Assembly (NCBI RefSeq): GCF_017921975.2
Contig: NZ_JAGEMO020000016.1
Coordinates: 177,018 to 241,017 of the forward strand
Reading direction: 5' to 3'
DNA: 64,000 nt
From: Hymenobacter terricola
GTDB taxonomy: Bacteria > Bacteroidota > Bacteroidia > Cytophagales > Hymenobacteraceae
Part shown: in pieces, positions 1-10,872 of the stretch
Layout of the letters: every line of letters starts with the position of its first letter
Numbering within the stretch: position 1 is the stretch's first letter
The notes under the pieces: model-generated
What the model saw: the letters and a program-made list of their open reading frames with translations, nothing else
What the model was told of the DNA's origin: nothing
Database searches by the model: none
Position numbers and translations under genes: made by a program

Positions 1-2
1 TC

Positions 3-887
3 AAGCGCATTTTTGGGCTGATGGAGAAGGCCGCCCAAACCCCCGTCAACGTGTCGATAACCGGCGAAACGGGCACGGGCAAGGAGTTGGTGGCCAAGGC
101 TATTCACATGAATTCGGGGCGGTACCGCAAGCCGTTTGTGGCCGTGAACATGGCCGCCATTCCCACCGAGCTGCTGGAAAGCGAGCTGTTTGGGCACGAG
201 AAAGGCGCTTTCACCAGCGCGGTGGCCCGCAAAATCGGCAAGTTTGAGGAGGCCAACGGCGGCACCCTGTTCCTGGACGAAATCGGGGATTTGAACCCCG
301 CCATCCAGTCCAAGCTGCTGCGGGTATTGCAGGAGCGCGAATTGCAGCGCGTGGGCGGCAACGAACGCATCCGGCTCGACGTGCGCCTCATCACGGCCAC
401 GCACAAAAACCTGGCCGACGAGGTGCAGAAAGGCACTTTCCGTGAAGACCTGTACTACCGCATCATGGGGCTGCCGCTGCTGCTGCCGCCCCTGCGCGAG
501 CGCGGCCAGGACACATTGTACCTGGCCAAATACTTCGTGGACGAGTTTTGCCAGGAGTACGGCAAGCCCGCCCTGGTGCTGGCCCAGGATACGCTGGACA
601 AGCTGCAGGCCTACGACTACCCCGGCAACGTGCGCGAGCTGAAAACCATTGTGGAGCTGGCCGCTGTGCTCAGCAACGGCCCGGAAATTCTGCCCGCCGA
701 CGTCATGTTTGCCCCGGCCGGGCGCGACACCAATTTCCTGAGCTCGGAGAAAACCCTGCGGGCCTACACCTGCGCCATTGTGCGGCACTACCTCGACAAG
801 TATGACGGCAATGTGCCGCAGGTGTCCCAAACGCTGGACGTGGGCAAGTCTACGATTTATAAGATGATACAGGACGGCGAAGTATAG
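3..887 (+). CDS. Sigma-54-dependent transcriptional activator, NtrC family (5' end outside window)
   Basis: This is an AAA+ activator that would remodel sigma-54 RNA polymerase to open promoters. The frame is open to the left edge, so the N-terminal part (often a receiver domain) is outside the window; the first ATG at 21 is internal. Numbering from that ATG, Walker A GETGTGK is at 15-21, the sigma-54 contact loop reads GAFTSA at 62-67 and Walker B with LFLDE is at 83-87. The C-terminus (about 240-288) looks like a Fis-type helix-turn-helix, ending in KSTIYKMIQ. The loop differs from the usual GAFTGA by one residue. A hybrid histidine kinase starts 29 bp downstream on the same strand, so the pair is probably one signalling unit. 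Family assignment is firm; the target genes are unknown. Confidence 0.93.
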   Translation, partial: KRIFGLMEKAAQTPVNVSITGETGTGKELVAKAIHMNSGRYRKPFVAVNMAAIPTELLESELFGHEKGAFTSAVARKIGKFEEANGGTLFLDEIGDLNPAIQSKLLRVLQERELQRVGGNERIRLDVRLITATHKNLADEVQKGTFREDLYYRIMGLPLLLPPLRERGQDTLYLAKYFVDEFCQEYGKPALVLAQDTLDKLQAYDYPGNVRELKTIVELAAVLSNGPEILPADVMFAPAGRDTNFLSSEKTLRAYTCAIVRHYLDKYDGNVPQVSQTLDVGKSTIYKMIQDGEV

Positions 888-915
888 CCGGCCGGCGTTT
901 CCATTTCTCTGTACA

Positions 916-3900
916 GTGCCCATGCCTCCCAAGCCGACCCGTGCCATGCTCGAGCACGCGCTGCACCAGCGCGGTGCCGAAATCGTTGAATTGCGTGCTC
1001 AGCTGGCCGCCGTCATGGCCCCCATTCCGCCGGGGGTGGGCAACCCCGGCGAATTCCTGGGGCAGGTGCAGGGCCTCTGCGCCGGTATTCTATTGGCCGA
1101 CCCGCAGGGCCGCATCACCTGGGCCAATGCCGGTTTTCTGGCGCACTGCCACTGCACGCTGGCCGACCTGGTGGGCCGGCCGCTCTCGGACCTGCCGCCC
1201 GGCATGCAGCCCAATGCGGACATCCAGGCCACGGTGGCCGCCCGGCTGGCCCATCAGAAGGCCTTTCAGTTTGAGCTGCCGGACCAAAACCCCGAGCACA
1301 CCCGCAACTGGCTGCGCCTCAAAGTGCAGCCCCTGCACAGCGCCGCCCAGGGCGAGGTCGAAATGTTCCTGGGCTTTCTGGAGGATATTACCCTCAAGCG
1401 CAAGGCCCAGTGGGCCCTGGCCGAAAGCGAGAAGCGTTTTCGGGACCTCACCGAACACGCGCCGCTGGTGCTCTACTACGGCCATCAGAACACCAGCGGG
1501 CAGCGGCACATCCTTTATTGTAGTCCAAAGCTGAAGGAGCTGTTTGGCATCGATGACGTGGAGCAGCTACGCGATTTCATTCACCCCGAGGACAAGGCCG
1601 CCTGCGAGGCCATCATCGGCGCGGCCGTTGGGGTCAATACGCCGGTGGCCATTGAGTGCCGCCTGCTGGTGCCGGGCCAGCCGCCGCGCTGGTGCCGGGC
1701 CATTTCGACGCTGTCGGGCCAGAACGAGCACGGGGTGGACTACCGGGGTAGCATCGAAGACATTACCCTGAGCAAGCTGGCCGAGGAGGAAGCCCGCCGC
1801 AGCACTCTACGCGGGCTGCTCGTGATGGAAGGGCTGGGCATGGGCAGCTGGGAATACCACTATGCCACGAAGCGAACTACGGTTTCGCCCGAATGCAAGA
1901 ACATGCTGGGCTACCATGAGCAAGCCGGCATTGACGAGCACATCGTTCTCGCCGACTATATTCACCCAGACGATTTAGTGCTCACGAACCAGGAATGGAC
2001 GGCCTGTCAAAGCGATGAAAAGGAGCTGTTTGCCTGCGAACACCGCGTGCGCTGCCACGATGGGAGCTACAAATGGGTGCTGAACCGGGGCGTGGTGACC
2101 AAGCGCGACACGCAGGGCCGGCCGCTGATTTTTACGGGCGTTATCGGGGATATTTCGGTGCGGAAACAAGCGCAGGCGGCCCTGACTACCACGGCGCTGC
2201 GCCTGACCACGACCATCAAAAAGATGAAGCGGGGCGTGTTGCTGGTGGACGAAAACTACAAGGTGGTCCTCACCAATAATTCCCTTTGCCGGCTATTCGA
2301 CCTGAATACGTCGCCCGAAAAACTCATCGGCACCGATTACTACTTGCTGGAAGAACAGATAAGAAGATGCATCGCGGGACCAATTGGCGAGGCACCGGAC
2401 ATGTCCCTGCTGATTGCGCGCCGCATCGAAGCGCGCGTGGACCTGTTCAGCCTCCGCAATGGCCGCCTGGTGGAGCGTGATTTCATCCCGGTGCGCGACG
2501 GCGACACGGACATCGGTTTCCTCTGGAAGTTTGAGGACATCACCGAGAGCTACAATGCCGAGCGCAGCCTGCGCATGCGGGAGGAGAAATACCGCACCAT
2601 CATCGACAACATGCAGCTCGGGCTGGTGGAGATGGACCTGGAAAAACGCGTGCTCTACGCCAACCCCAACTACTGCCGCATCATCGGCTACGACAACGAG
2701 GAATTGCTCGGCAACCCCTTGCCTTCCTTGTTGATGCCCTACGGCAGCCTGCCGCACCTAGAACAGCAGGGCAAACTGCTGCGGGAGCAAGGGGGGAGCA
2801 TCTCCTACGAGATGCCCATCGTGACCAAGGACGGCGAAACGAAGTGGCTCTTCAACAGCGCCTCCCCGCTCTACGACCAGGACCATGCCGTGACGGGCAC
2901 CATCGGCATCATTCTCGACATCACGCACCAGAAGGAGCTGGAGCAGAACCTGCGCGAGGCCAAGCAGCAGGCCGAGCACTCGGCCAAAGCCAAGGAGCTG
3001 TTTCTGGCCAACATGAGCCACGAAATCCGCACGCCCATGAACGCCATCCTGGGCATGAGCCAGCTGCTGGCCAAAACCCCGCTGGCCACCCGCCAGAGCA
3101 ACTACCTGCACGCCATCACCACCTCGGCCCAGAACCTGCTCGTCATCATCAACGACATCCTGGACCTGTCCAAGCTCGACGCCGGCCGGATGAGCATCGA
3201 GCAGGTGGGCTTCAACGTGCCCCGCCTCTGCGCCCAGGTCGAGAAAACCCTGCTCTACAAAGCCGAGGAAAAGGGCTTGGGCCTGCTCATCCGGGTGAGC
3301 CCGCGCGTGCCCGACGTGGTGCTCGGCGACCCGCACCGCATCACCCAGATTCTGCTCAACCTGGCCGGCAACGCCGTCAAGTTCACCCCCAAAGGGGAAG
3401 TTGCCATCGAGTGCGACGTGGTGTGCTTTCACGCCGGCGCGGTGGAGCTCGCCTTCGTGGTGCGCGACACGGGCATCGGCATCGACGCGGCCTACCTGAA
3501 GCAGATTTTTACCGAGTTCAGCCAGGAGGACGTCTCCATCACCCGCAAGTTTGGCGGCACGGGCCTGGGCCTGAGCATCTGCCGCAGCCTGGCCCGGCTG
3601 ATGGGCAGCGAAATCGTGATTGAGAGCGATAAGAACATGGGCACCACCATTCAGTTCTCCCTGTCGCTGCCCATTGGCACGGTCGACGACCTGCCGCAGC
3701 GCCGGGCGGCGGCCAGCACCAACGGCCAGGGATTGCGGGGCAAGCGCGTGCTGCTGGTCGAAGACAACGAATACAACCGGCTGATGGCCAAAACCTTTCT
3801 GCTGAACGCGCACATGAAAGTGACCGAGGCGGAAAACGGCGAAATAGCCATCGAATGCATGCGGGACCAGTCGTTCGACCTGATTCTGATGGACGTGCAG

Positions 3901-4512
3901 ATGCCCGTGATGGACGGCTTCGAAGCCACCCGCCACCTGCGCCAGGAACTGGGCCTGACCATCCCCGTTATTGCGCTGACGGCCTCGGCCGTGAGCGGCG
4001 AGAAAGAAAAATGCCTGGCCGCGGGCATGGACGATTACCTGACCAAGCCGTTTTACGAGGATGAGCTGTTGCAGCTCATCTACGACTGGGTGCTGCGGCC
4101 CCCCGGCCGGCCGCTGGCCCCCAGTACCGCGCCAAACGTGGCCCCGGTGCCGCAGCACCAGCTCTACGACCTGAAGCTGTTGCAGAGCATGGTCCAGGGC
4201 GACCAGAAGTTTATCGCGTCGATGCTGCAAACGTTTATCAGCAGTACCCGCACGGCTCTGCGCGACCTGCACGCGGCGCTGGCCGTGGGCAACCTGGCCG
4301 GGCTGCAGGCTACGGCCCATAAAATGTGCCCCAGCCTGCGGCATCTTCAAATTCAGCCCGCAATTAAACTAATGGATGTTTTGGAAAGTTGGTCGGGGCC
4401 CTTTTCCTACGACGACTTGCAGCCCTTGGTCGAAGCCGTCGACCTGCTATTGCGCGAAGTAATTCTCGGAATGTCTGCCGAGCTGGAAGCGCGCCGCGCC
4501 AATGGGAACTGA
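916..4512 (+). CDS. Hybrid sensor histidine kinase with five PAS domains, receiver and Hpt
   Basis: This 1198-residue sensor kinase has no obvious membrane segment, so it is probably cytoplasmic. I read five PAS/PAC modules at about 50-165, 170-290, 300-420, 430-545 and 555-680. They are followed by HisKA with phospho-acceptor His702 in the motif [15 protein letters not shown], an HATPase domain (about 800-920; DTGIGI and GGTGLGLSI boxes), a receiver domain with phospho-acceptor Asp993 in LILMDVQMP, and a C-terminal Hpt domain with His1135 in TAHKM. The complete His-Asp-His relay implies final transfer to a separate regulator, most simply the sigma-54 activator just upstream. The start is GTG 916 or ATG 922, two codons apart. 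The ligand is not deducible. Confidence 0.95.
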   Translation: MPMPPKPTRAMLEHALHQRGAEIVELRAQLAAVMAPIPPGVGNPGEFLGQVQGLCAGILLADPQGRITWANAGFLAHCHCTLADLVGRPLSDLPPGMQPNADIQATVAARLAHQKAFQFELPDQNPEHTRNWLRLKVQPLHSAAQGEVEMFLGFLEDITLKRKAQWALAESEKRFRDLTEHAPLVLYYGHQNTSGQRHILYCSPKLKELFGIDDVEQLRDFIHPEDKAACEAIIGAAVGVNTPVAIECRLLVPGQPPRWCRAISTLSGQNEHGVDYRGSIEDITLSKLAEEEARRSTLRGLLVMEGLGMGSWEYHYATKRTTVSPECKNMLGYHEQAGIDEHIVLADYIHPDDLVLTNQEWTACQSDEKELFACEHRVRCHDGSYKWVLNRGVVTKRDTQGRPLIFTGVIGDISVRKQAQAALTTTALRLTTTIKKMKRGVLLVDENYKVVLTNNSLCRLFDLNTSPEKLIGTDYYLLEEQIRRCIAGPIGEAPDMSLLIARRIEARVDLFSLRNGRLVERDFIPVRDGDTDIGFLWKFEDITESYNAERSLRMREEKYRTIIDNMQLGLVEMDLEKRVLYANPNYCRIIGYDNEELLGNPLPSLLMPYGSLPHLEQQGKLLREQGGSISYEMPIVTKDGETKWLFNSASPLYDQDHAVTGTIGIILDITHQKELEQNLREAKQQAEHSAKAKELFLANMSHEIRTPMNAILGMSQLLAKTPLATRQSNYLHAITTSAQNLLVIINDILDLSKLDAGRMSIEQVGFNVPRLCAQVEKTLLYKAEEKGLGLLIRVSPRVPDVVLGDPHRITQILLNLAGNAVKFTPKGEVAIECDVVCFHAGAVELAFVVRDTGIGIDAAYLKQIFTEFSQEDVSITRKFGGTGLGLSICRSLARLMGSEIVIESDKNMGTTIQFSLSLPIGTVDDLPQRRAAASTNGQGLRGKRVLLVEDNEYNRLMAKTFLLNAHMKVTEAENGEIAIECMRDQSFDLILMDVQMPVMDGFEATRHLRQELGLTIPVIALTASAVSGEKEKCLAAGMDDYLTKPFYEDELLQLIYDWVLRPPGRPLAPSTAPNVAPVPQHQLYDLKLLQSMVQGDQKFIASMLQTFISSTRTALRDLHAALAVGNLAGLQATAHKMCPSLRHLQIQPAIKLMDVLESWSGPFSYDDLQPLVEAVDLLLREVILGMSAELEARRANGN

Positions 4513-5122
4513 ATACCTGAGCAGCGGCTCCAGCTTTCAGACAGCCGCTCTAAAAAACAGATTTATCAGCAAAAACAGTGTTCATATAACCATCACATAA
4601 ACAGCTGGTTGTGTCGAATAAAAAAACTGGTATAGGCATGGCTACAGAGCAGAAAAAAAACCTGCAATGGAACCATCTATACTGCGTGACAAAAGACCCA
4701 TCGGCCCATCGGCCGGCCCCACTTCTTCCCGGAAGTGGCTATTGCAGGTGAGCCTGCTATTCAGCCTGTTGCCGCTGGGCCGCTGGGGTCGCACCCCGCC
4801 CCCGCCCACGGTAGCCCTCCGCCCGGTGCCGGCTGCCCCCGTTGGGCACTTCGTTGTCCCGTGCCCGGTGCCATTGGTAGCTGCTCAGCGGGTACTGCTA
4901 CCTGCGATGGCGTGCTACTCCCCCCCGGCCGCGCCATCCCCGGCCTTTCTGATTATGGGCCTATAAAATCCGGCTAGGCGTTTCGAGGCAATGGTCCTGA
5001 GCGCGGCGCGCCCTTTGGCCAGGTCCGGCCGGCTACACCGAGGTGCATTTGCCCCTGGCCCCGGCCAGATTCCACTACCTGCCGCAGTTGCAGGTACCGT
5101 TTACCTTTCTATTCCCCTACAC
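4513..5122. other. Long intergenic region before the giant surface protein
   Basis: About 610 bp lie between the kinase stop and the chosen start of the surface protein. The first 150 bp are AT-rich and probably hold the promoter. The rest is GC-rich and contains only short frames. One 99-codon frame from ATG 4667 has a hydrophobic stretch near residues 24-38, but its tail is proline-rich low-complexity sequence and it matches no family I recognise. I see no RNA gene or transposase remnant here. Confidence 0.4.
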
Positions 5123-8100
5123 ATGTTGTTTTGTTTTTACGCTCGGGCTAAGGCTTTGCGGACGCGTTTCGGACTGCTCTTATGCCTCCTGCTGGGCGTT
5201 GCGCCCGCGGTGCGGGCGGCCAATTACTACTGGGTGGGCGGCTCCGGCCTCTGGAACGACCTGGACCACTGGTCCATGAGCAGCGGCGGTCCCGCCAGTT
5301 ACACGCAAGTGCCGCAAAGCACCGATAATGTCTACTTTGATGCCAATTCCTTCACGGCCAGCAACCAGACAGTCGCCATCAGCGCGACCGTTACCTGCCT
5401 CGATATGGACTGGACCGGGGCCGTGCACGCGGTGGCTGGTGGCACCACCACCGGCGGCACGCGCCTCGTGGGCAGCGGCACCGTTGAAGTAAACGGCGAC
5501 CTGCGCCTGGCCCTTGGCCTGGGCCGTCAGGATGCTAGCTTCAGCCTGCTGGCCACCTCGGCCGGGCACTTCATTGATTTGCAGGCCGTGCCCATCAACG
5601 GCTGGCTGAGTTTCGATAGCAAGCCGGGCGGCTGGTTGTTCACCAGCGATGCCAACCTGGTGCAGTACGGCGCCACGCCCAGCTTACTGCTCAATGCGGG
5701 CACCATCGACTTTGGCAGCGCCAAGATATCCTGCTTTGGGGTGCGCAGCACGGGCGCACTGTCCCGAAACATTCAGCTCACAAGCAGCATATTTAATTTG
5801 CTGGCGCCCGTCAATACCTGGGAGGTATCGGGCACGAATCTGGTTTTTGACGCGGGGGCCAGCACCCTGCGGCTGGGGGCCACGGCGCGGGCCACGGCCA
5901 ACGGGTACTCGTTCATAAGCTCGGCCCAGGCCTACAACGTGGTGGAAGTGGCCGCCGGGGCCACGGCAACATTTAACGCGGCGGGTTCGGCTTTTAACAA
6001 TTTGATTATCAACGGAAATACTACGATAGCCAGCGCGGCCACCATTGCCGGTACGCTGGCCGTGGGCCGCGACGTGGTGCTGCGGGCGGCGGCCGGACAA
6101 GTCTTGTCTTTTGCCAGTACGGCGCAATTGACATCCGGTGGTGACTGCGCCGGGCTGGCCAACCTGCAATCGAGCGTGCCAGGCAAGGCGGCAACCTTTA
6201 AACGGACCGGGGGCTGGGGCAATGCCGGACTGAATTACGCGGCGGTACAGGATATTATCTTCAGTGGGGGCACTACGCTGCTGGCAACGGCCTGCCTGGA
6301 CCGGGGCAACAACCAAGGCGCCGTATTTAGCGGGCTTTCTGTCAGTGACCTGTACTGGGTGGGCGGCGCGGGTGCCTGGCACGATGCCAGCCACTGGGCT
6401 TCCGTCAGCGGCGGCAGCGCCAGCGGCAATACCTGCTTGCCTTCGTTGGCCACTAACGTGCATTTCGATGCCAATTCCTTTACCACCAGCGGCCAGGTAG
6501 TGACCCTGGACGGACCCAACGCCTTTTGCCGCGACCTGGACTGGACGGGCGCCGATTCCCCGTTTTTCAGCGGAGATGCGGCCACCGTGGCCGCGCCGCA
6601 GCTGGGTATCGGGGGCTCGCTGACGCTTATCGCGACGATGGCCCTGGACCTGGCGGCCGACCTGGTTTTTTACGGCTACGAGGCTGGCACACCGGCCGCC
6701 ACGGTCCTGACCGCCAACCGGATACTGACGGGTAATCTGTATTTCCGGGCCCCAGGCAGCACCTACACCTTGCTGGATGCCCTGACGCTGGCCCCCGGTG
6801 CCACCTCGCCCAACGGCCGCATTTACATCGAAGCCGGCACCTTCAATAGCAATAATCAGGATATTACGGCCCAGGGCTTTACCAGTGGCTACGCTGCCAC
6901 GTCATCCGTGTTCGGCACGGGCACGGCGGGCGGCGGCCCAGCCAGTGCTTCGCCAGTGCTGGTAAACCTGGGCAATAGCACGCTGACCCTGACGCCCGCC
7001 TCCGCCACGAGCGACGTGGGCGCGCGCACCACCTATACCTGGGACGTGGCGGCGGGGGCCGTGCTCAACGCCGGTACCAGCACCATTCGCATTGGCACCA
7101 ACGCGACCTACAACCAGCCGGCGTACTTCCGTGCGGGGCTGGGCAAGCAATACCACACGGTGGCCTTCACCGACCCGGCGGCGCTGTCGCTGCCCTCCCT
7201 GGTAACGGGCGGTGGCGCGGCGGCTACGTTTGACCAGCTCATTTTTGCCGGCTCGGCCGATATTAATGCCAGCAGTACGTTCACGCAGCAGCTGGTGCTG
7301 GCGGCGGGCCATGCCTATACATTTAACAGCACCACTCAGACTTTTGCCCCCGACGCGCAGCTCAACGCCTTAGGCGGCTGCGGCGGCTTTCTGAGCATTA
7401 GCGGAGCCAGTGCCACCGCCGGGGCCACGTTTAGCAAGCCTGCCGGCGGCATCCAGCCTGACCTGGTGATGCAATTCGCGGCCCTACACAATGTCGCTTT
7501 CACGGGTGGGAACAGCTGGACGGCTAACCAAAGCCTCAACAATGGCGGCACTACCGGGGTACTATTTACCAACCCCCCGGTGGCGCGCACGCTGTATTGG
7601 GTGGGCGGCTCCGGCCTTTGGAGCGCGCCGGGCCACTGGGCCCTGAGCAGCGGCGGAGCGGGTGTAAACTGTGCTCCCAATCAACTCGATGATGCGGTTT
7701 TTGACGCCCAATCCTTCACTGCCCCCAATCAGGTAGTTACCCAGGACGCGGCCCACGCCGCCTGCCGCAGCCTCAACTGGGCCACCGCCACCAATGCCCC
7801 CACCTTCAGCGGCATCAGCACCAACAAACTCAGCGTGCACGGCTCCATTACCTGGAGCCCGGCCATGAGCCAGCTGCTGCTGGGCGAAACCCTGGTGCTG
7901 GGGGCGGCCACCCTTACCAGCGCGGGGCAGGCCTTTGGCGGTGCCCTGACCATCAATGCCCCCGGTGCTACCGTGGGGCTGGCCGATGCCTTCTTGCAGC
8001 CCCGCACGGCGGGCAATGGCCTGACCTTGCTGGCCGGTACCTTCCTTACAAATGACCAGCCGATGCGGGTGCGCAGCCTGCTGAGCAACCCCTTGCCGGG

Positions 8101-10543
8101 CATCGCCCCGCCCGCCCGCACCCTGCGCCTGGGCACTTCCACCGTGGAAATCACGGCCGGCAACTGGACCATTACCCAGCCGGCTTCGCTCACGTTTGAT
8201 GCGGGCACCTCGACCATTTTCCTTAGCACCGGCACGTTCTTCAATGGCAACGGCTTTACCTACAATGCCGTGCAGATGGGCGCCGGATTTCTGCACGCGG
8301 TGGGCGGCAACAGCACCATTGCCACCCTGCTGCTGGCCGGCGTCAATATTCTCACCGGCAGCAACACCATCACCAGCCAACTGACCCTGGAGCCAGGCTC
8401 GACCTTCCGGTTTGGGGCGGGCACCACTACCACTTTTGCGGCGGGGGCCAGCGTGCAGGCCAGTGGCACGGGCACCAAGGTCATCACCCTGCAAAGCACC
8501 ATCAATGGCCAGGCCTTTGTCTGGAGCAAGCCGGTGGGGGTGGGCCCCACCGGCACGGTATGCGCCAGCTACATCTACATGCGCGACAGCCAGGCCCAGG
8601 GCGGCGCTTATTTCGAGACCGGTCAGCAGGCCAATAACCAGGGCAATACCAGCGGCTGGAGCTTTGCTTACCTGCCCCAGGCTGCGTCCCGCAGCCAGCA
8701 GGTATGCCCGCAGCTGGGCGCGCACACACTACGCTTCACTTTCGCGGGGCTCGACCGGCTCACCCAGCTGCCCACCACGCTGGCGGCGGCCCAGTTCCCG
8801 CTCACGGTGGTGCTGCGCAACCTGACGGCCGGCACGAACCAGACGATTTCCGTGCCCAGCGCTACTTACGACCATCCCGTGCCCAACAGCACGGCCACCA
8901 CTACTTACCAGGTAATCAGCGTGGCCACCAGCAGCGCCAATTGCAGCGCCCTGACCAATGCCGGTACGTTCCCGGTCGTGACCGATGCGCCCTTGAATGG
9001 CCCGGACGGGCAGTGGACCGGCATCGGTGCCGGCCCCGACTGGCTCGATTGCCAGAACTGGGCCAGCGGCACCGTGCCCACCGCCACCACGAACGTAACG
9101 GTGGCCGCGAGCGCGCTAATGCCCGTATTGAACAGCCCCGGCGCGGCAGTGGCCACCTTGCGCGTGCTGCCCGGTGGCCAGCTAACCCTGGGCAGCGCCG
9201 CCGAACTCGCCGTAACGGGCGACTGGCTGAACGCCGGCACCACGGTGCTGGACCCGGCCAGTCAGGTATCGTTTGTGGGCAGCAGTGCGCAGGCCCTGGC
9301 CGGCGGGGCTTTTGGCCGCGCCGTGGTGAACAACCCCGCCGGCCTGTTGCTGCAAACCGATGCCAGCACGGCTACCAGCCTGACGCTCACGGCAGGGCTC
9401 ATCACCACGGGCTCGTACAAATGGCTGCACACCAATCCGGTGGCCAACAGCCTCACCAGCAGCGGCAGCGCCAGCTACGTGGTGGGTAATCTGCGGCTTA
9501 GCATTGCCGGTGGCACCAGTGCCGCCTACACTTTCCCCGTGGGCACGGCTGGCCAGTATGCCCGCCTTGACCTGCTCAGCAGCCAACTCGTCGGCACCAG
9601 CTTTCTTGACGCCCAATTCGGCCCCAAAACCGACCCCGATACCGGCCTGAGCTGTACCGAAGCCATGCCCAGCGCCCTCCGCTACCTCGCCGTTTACCCG
9701 GCGGGTATCTGGACGCTGACCCCCGATGCGCAGCCAGTCAGCGGCACGTATGCTGTGCAGGCCTATCTGGCTCCGTTCACCGGCCTGGTCGACAATGAAT
9801 TCGGTATTCTGAAGCGTCCTGATACCAGCATCAGCGCCGCCGACTGGAGTACCGGCGGGGGCGTCCTTAGCCCCAGCAACGGCGCGGGCCGCCGCGTGGC
9901 CGATGGCTATGCTTTGCGCAGCGGCTTGCTCAGCTTCAGCCAGTTTGGCCTGGGGCAGGCCGAGGCGTTTGTGCCCCTGCCGGTTACCCTGGTGTCGTTT
10001 CAGGCCGTGGCGCGCGGGCATGCGGCCATTCTCACCTGGGCCACGGCCCAGGAGGTAAACAACGACCATTTTGAAATTGAGGCTTCGACCGACGGTCAGG
10101 TATTTAAGTTCGTGAAGTTGGTCCCGGGCCACGGCTCCAGCGCCATCGCCCATACGTATGGCTTCACGGATGAGCAACTCCCCAATTATGGCGTTCAGAT
10201 AGTGTACTACCGCTTGCGGCAGGTAGACGGAGACGGGACCAGTCATTATTCGTCGGTGCGGATGGTAGCAGCAGTCGAAAGCGCCGAAAGCTTTGCCGTG
10301 TACCCAACTGTGCTCGCAACAGGTGAAACCCTCCACTACGCCCTCGGCGAGGCCGTGGCCGCGCAGGCCGCCGGGGCCGAGTTACGCGTCTACACCCTGA
10401 CTGGCCAATGCCTGACCACGAACGTGCTGGCCCCCGGCGCAATGGGTAGCATAGTCCCGGCCCGGCTGCTTCCCGGCTGGTACCTGGTCCGGCTGCGTCT
10501 GGCCAATGGCCATATCCTGACTGCCAGTTTCGGGGTGCAATAG
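5123..10543 (+). CDS. Giant type IX-secreted surface protein with YWVGG-module repeats
   Basis: The protein is 1806 residues from ATG 5123. This start is chosen because it gives a clean signal peptide (basic start, then LLLCLLLGVAP, cleavage near VRA-AN); the frame upstream to 4991 is not signal-like. A module starting NYYWVGGSGLW, with a His-Trp, FDANSFT and LDWTGA signature, begins at residues about 34, 410 and 824, with a degenerate copy near 1296. The region between modules is Ala/Thr/Gly-rich and probably beta-helical. Around 1615-1720 is a fibronectin-like segment (LPVTLVSFQA to YYRLRQVDGDG) often found just before T9SS sorting domains. The last 85 residues form a type A T9SS C-terminal domain (VYPTVLATGE to GWYLVRLRLANG). 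Likely exported by Sec and T9SS and anchored or released at the cell surface. An adhesin or matrix role is inference. Confidence 0.9.
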   Translation: MLFCFYARAKALRTRFGLLLCLLLGVAPAVRAANYYWVGGSGLWNDLDHWSMSSGGPASYTQVPQSTDNVYFDANSFTASNQTVAISATVTCLDMDWTGAVHAVAGGTTTGGTRLVGSGTVEVNGDLRLALGLGRQDASFSLLATSAGHFIDLQAVPINGWLSFDSKPGGWLFTSDANLVQYGATPSLLLNAGTIDFGSAKISCFGVRSTGALSRNIQLTSSIFNLLAPVNTWEVSGTNLVFDAGASTLRLGATARATANGYSFISSAQAYNVVEVAAGATATFNAAGSAFNNLIINGNTTIASAATIAGTLAVGRDVVLRAAAGQVLSFASTAQLTSGGDCAGLANLQSSVPGKAATFKRTGGWGNAGLNYAAVQDIIFSGGTTLLATACLDRGNNQGAVFSGLSVSDLYWVGGAGAWHDASHWASVSGGSASGNTCLPSLATNVHFDANSFTTSGQVVTLDGPNAFCRDLDWTGADSPFFSGDAATVAAPQLGIGGSLTLIATMALDLAADLVFYGYEAGTPAATVLTANRILTGNLYFRAPGSTYTLLDALTLAPGATSPNGRIYIEAGTFNSNNQDITAQGFTSGYAATSSVFGTGTAGGGPASASPVLVNLGNSTLTLTPASATSDVGARTTYTWDVAAGAVLNAGTSTIRIGTNATYNQPAYFRAGLGKQYHTVAFTDPAALSLPSLVTGGGAAATFDQLIFAGSADINASSTFTQQLVLAAGHAYTFNSTTQTFAPDAQLNALGGCGGFLSISGASATAGATFSKPAGGIQPDLVMQFAALHNVAFTGGNSWTANQSLNNGGTTGVLFTNPPVARTLYWVGGSGLWSAPGHWALSSGGAGVNCAPNQLDDAVFDAQSFTAPNQVVTQDAAHAACRSLNWATATNAPTFSGISTNKLSVHGSITWSPAMSQLLLGETLVLGAATLTSAGQAFGGALTINAPGATVGLADAFLQPRTAGNGLTLLAGTFLTNDQPMRVRSLLSNPLPGIAPPARTLRLGTSTVEITAGNWTITQPASLTFDAGTSTIFLSTGTFFNGNGFTYNAVQMGAGFLHAVGGNSTIATLLLAGVNILTGSNTITSQLTLEPGSTFRFGAGTTTTFAAGASVQASGTGTKVITLQSTINGQAFVWSKPVGVGPTGTVCASYIYMRDSQAQGGAYFETGQQANNQGNTSGWSFAYLPQAASRSQQVCPQLGAHTLRFTFAGLDRLTQLPTTLAAAQFPLTVVLRNLTAGTNQTISVPSATYDHPVPNSTATTTYQVISVATSSANCSALTNAGTFPVVTDAPLNGPDGQWTGIGAGPDWLDCQNWASGTVPTATTNVTVAASALMPVLNSPGAAVATLRVLPGGQLTLGSAAELAVTGDWLNAGTTVLDPASQVSFVGSSAQALAGGAFGRAVVNNPAGLLLQTDASTATSLTLTAGLITTGSYKWLHTNPVANSLTSSGSASYVVGNLRLSIAGGTSAAYTFPVGTAGQYARLDLLSSQLVGTSFLDAQFGPKTDPDTGLSCTEAMPSALRYLAVYPAGIWTLTPDAQPVSGTYAVQAYLAPFTGLVDNEFGILKRPDTSISAADWSTGGGVLSPSNGAGRRVADGYALRSGLLSFSQFGLGQAEAFVPLPVTLVSFQAVARGHAAILTWATAQEVNNDHFEIEASTDGQVFKFVKLVPGHGSSAIAHTYGFTDEQLPNYGVQIVYYRLRQVDGDGTSHYSSVRMVAAVESAESFAVYPTVLATGETLHYALGEAVAAQAAGAELRVYTLTGQCLTTNVLAPGAMGSIVPARLLPGWYLVRLRLANGHILTASFGVQ

Positions 10544-10633
10544 GCATGCTGGGTCATCACGCCGTTGCCGTCGCTGCCCGTGCGCGTTAGGTAGGCCGGG
10601 CGCTCGACCCTGGGCCATCAAGCTGCCCCTGCG

Positions 10634-10840
10634 TCAGGGCAACTGCTTTATGACCAGCACGAAGTGGGTTGCGAATCGAGCAGCTAGCTGCGCGTAGTGC
10701 TGGCGGGTGCACAGGGCATTGCCCCAGGTACTTCCCTCTACATGCACCTGGGTGGGACAGTGGGCGTTGAGGGCCGCGTTCAGATTTACCCGCTCGCGGC
10801 CGCTGCCCGTGGGCAGGGGCCGGGCCCCGCCTTTTTCGGT
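10634..10840 (-). pseudogene. IS630-family transposase fragment
   Basis: The minus strand has a 69-codon open stretch between stops. It includes PTGSGRERVNLNAALNAH followed by PTQVHV and a conserved-looking tail with LYAQLAAR-like spacing (read here as HYAQLAARF). This resembles the middle of the DDE domain of IS630-family transposases (RVNxNxALNA-PTQVHV pattern). There is no start, no downstream DNARYY segment and no inverted terminal repeats, so it is a dead remnant. It sits next to a long palindromic repeat. The assignment rests on motif memory only; a protein search of this stretch would settle it. Confidence 0.6.
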
Positions 10841-10872
10841 TCAGGCCCGGGTGCAACGCGTGTCTGGTCGCC

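Noticed and set aside
2758..4350. 530-codon open frame antisense to the hybrid kinase
   Set aside because: Long antisense frames are common in GC-rich coding DNA; its product is His/Gln/Val-rich low-complexity with no family match, while the plus strand has clear domains.
4667..4966. 99-codon frame in the long intergenic region
   Set aside because: No family match; low-complexity proline-rich tail in GC-rich DNA; not listed as a gene.
7562..10336. Long antisense frames under the giant surface protein
   Set aside because: They are shadow frames in GC-rich repetitive DNA without motifs.
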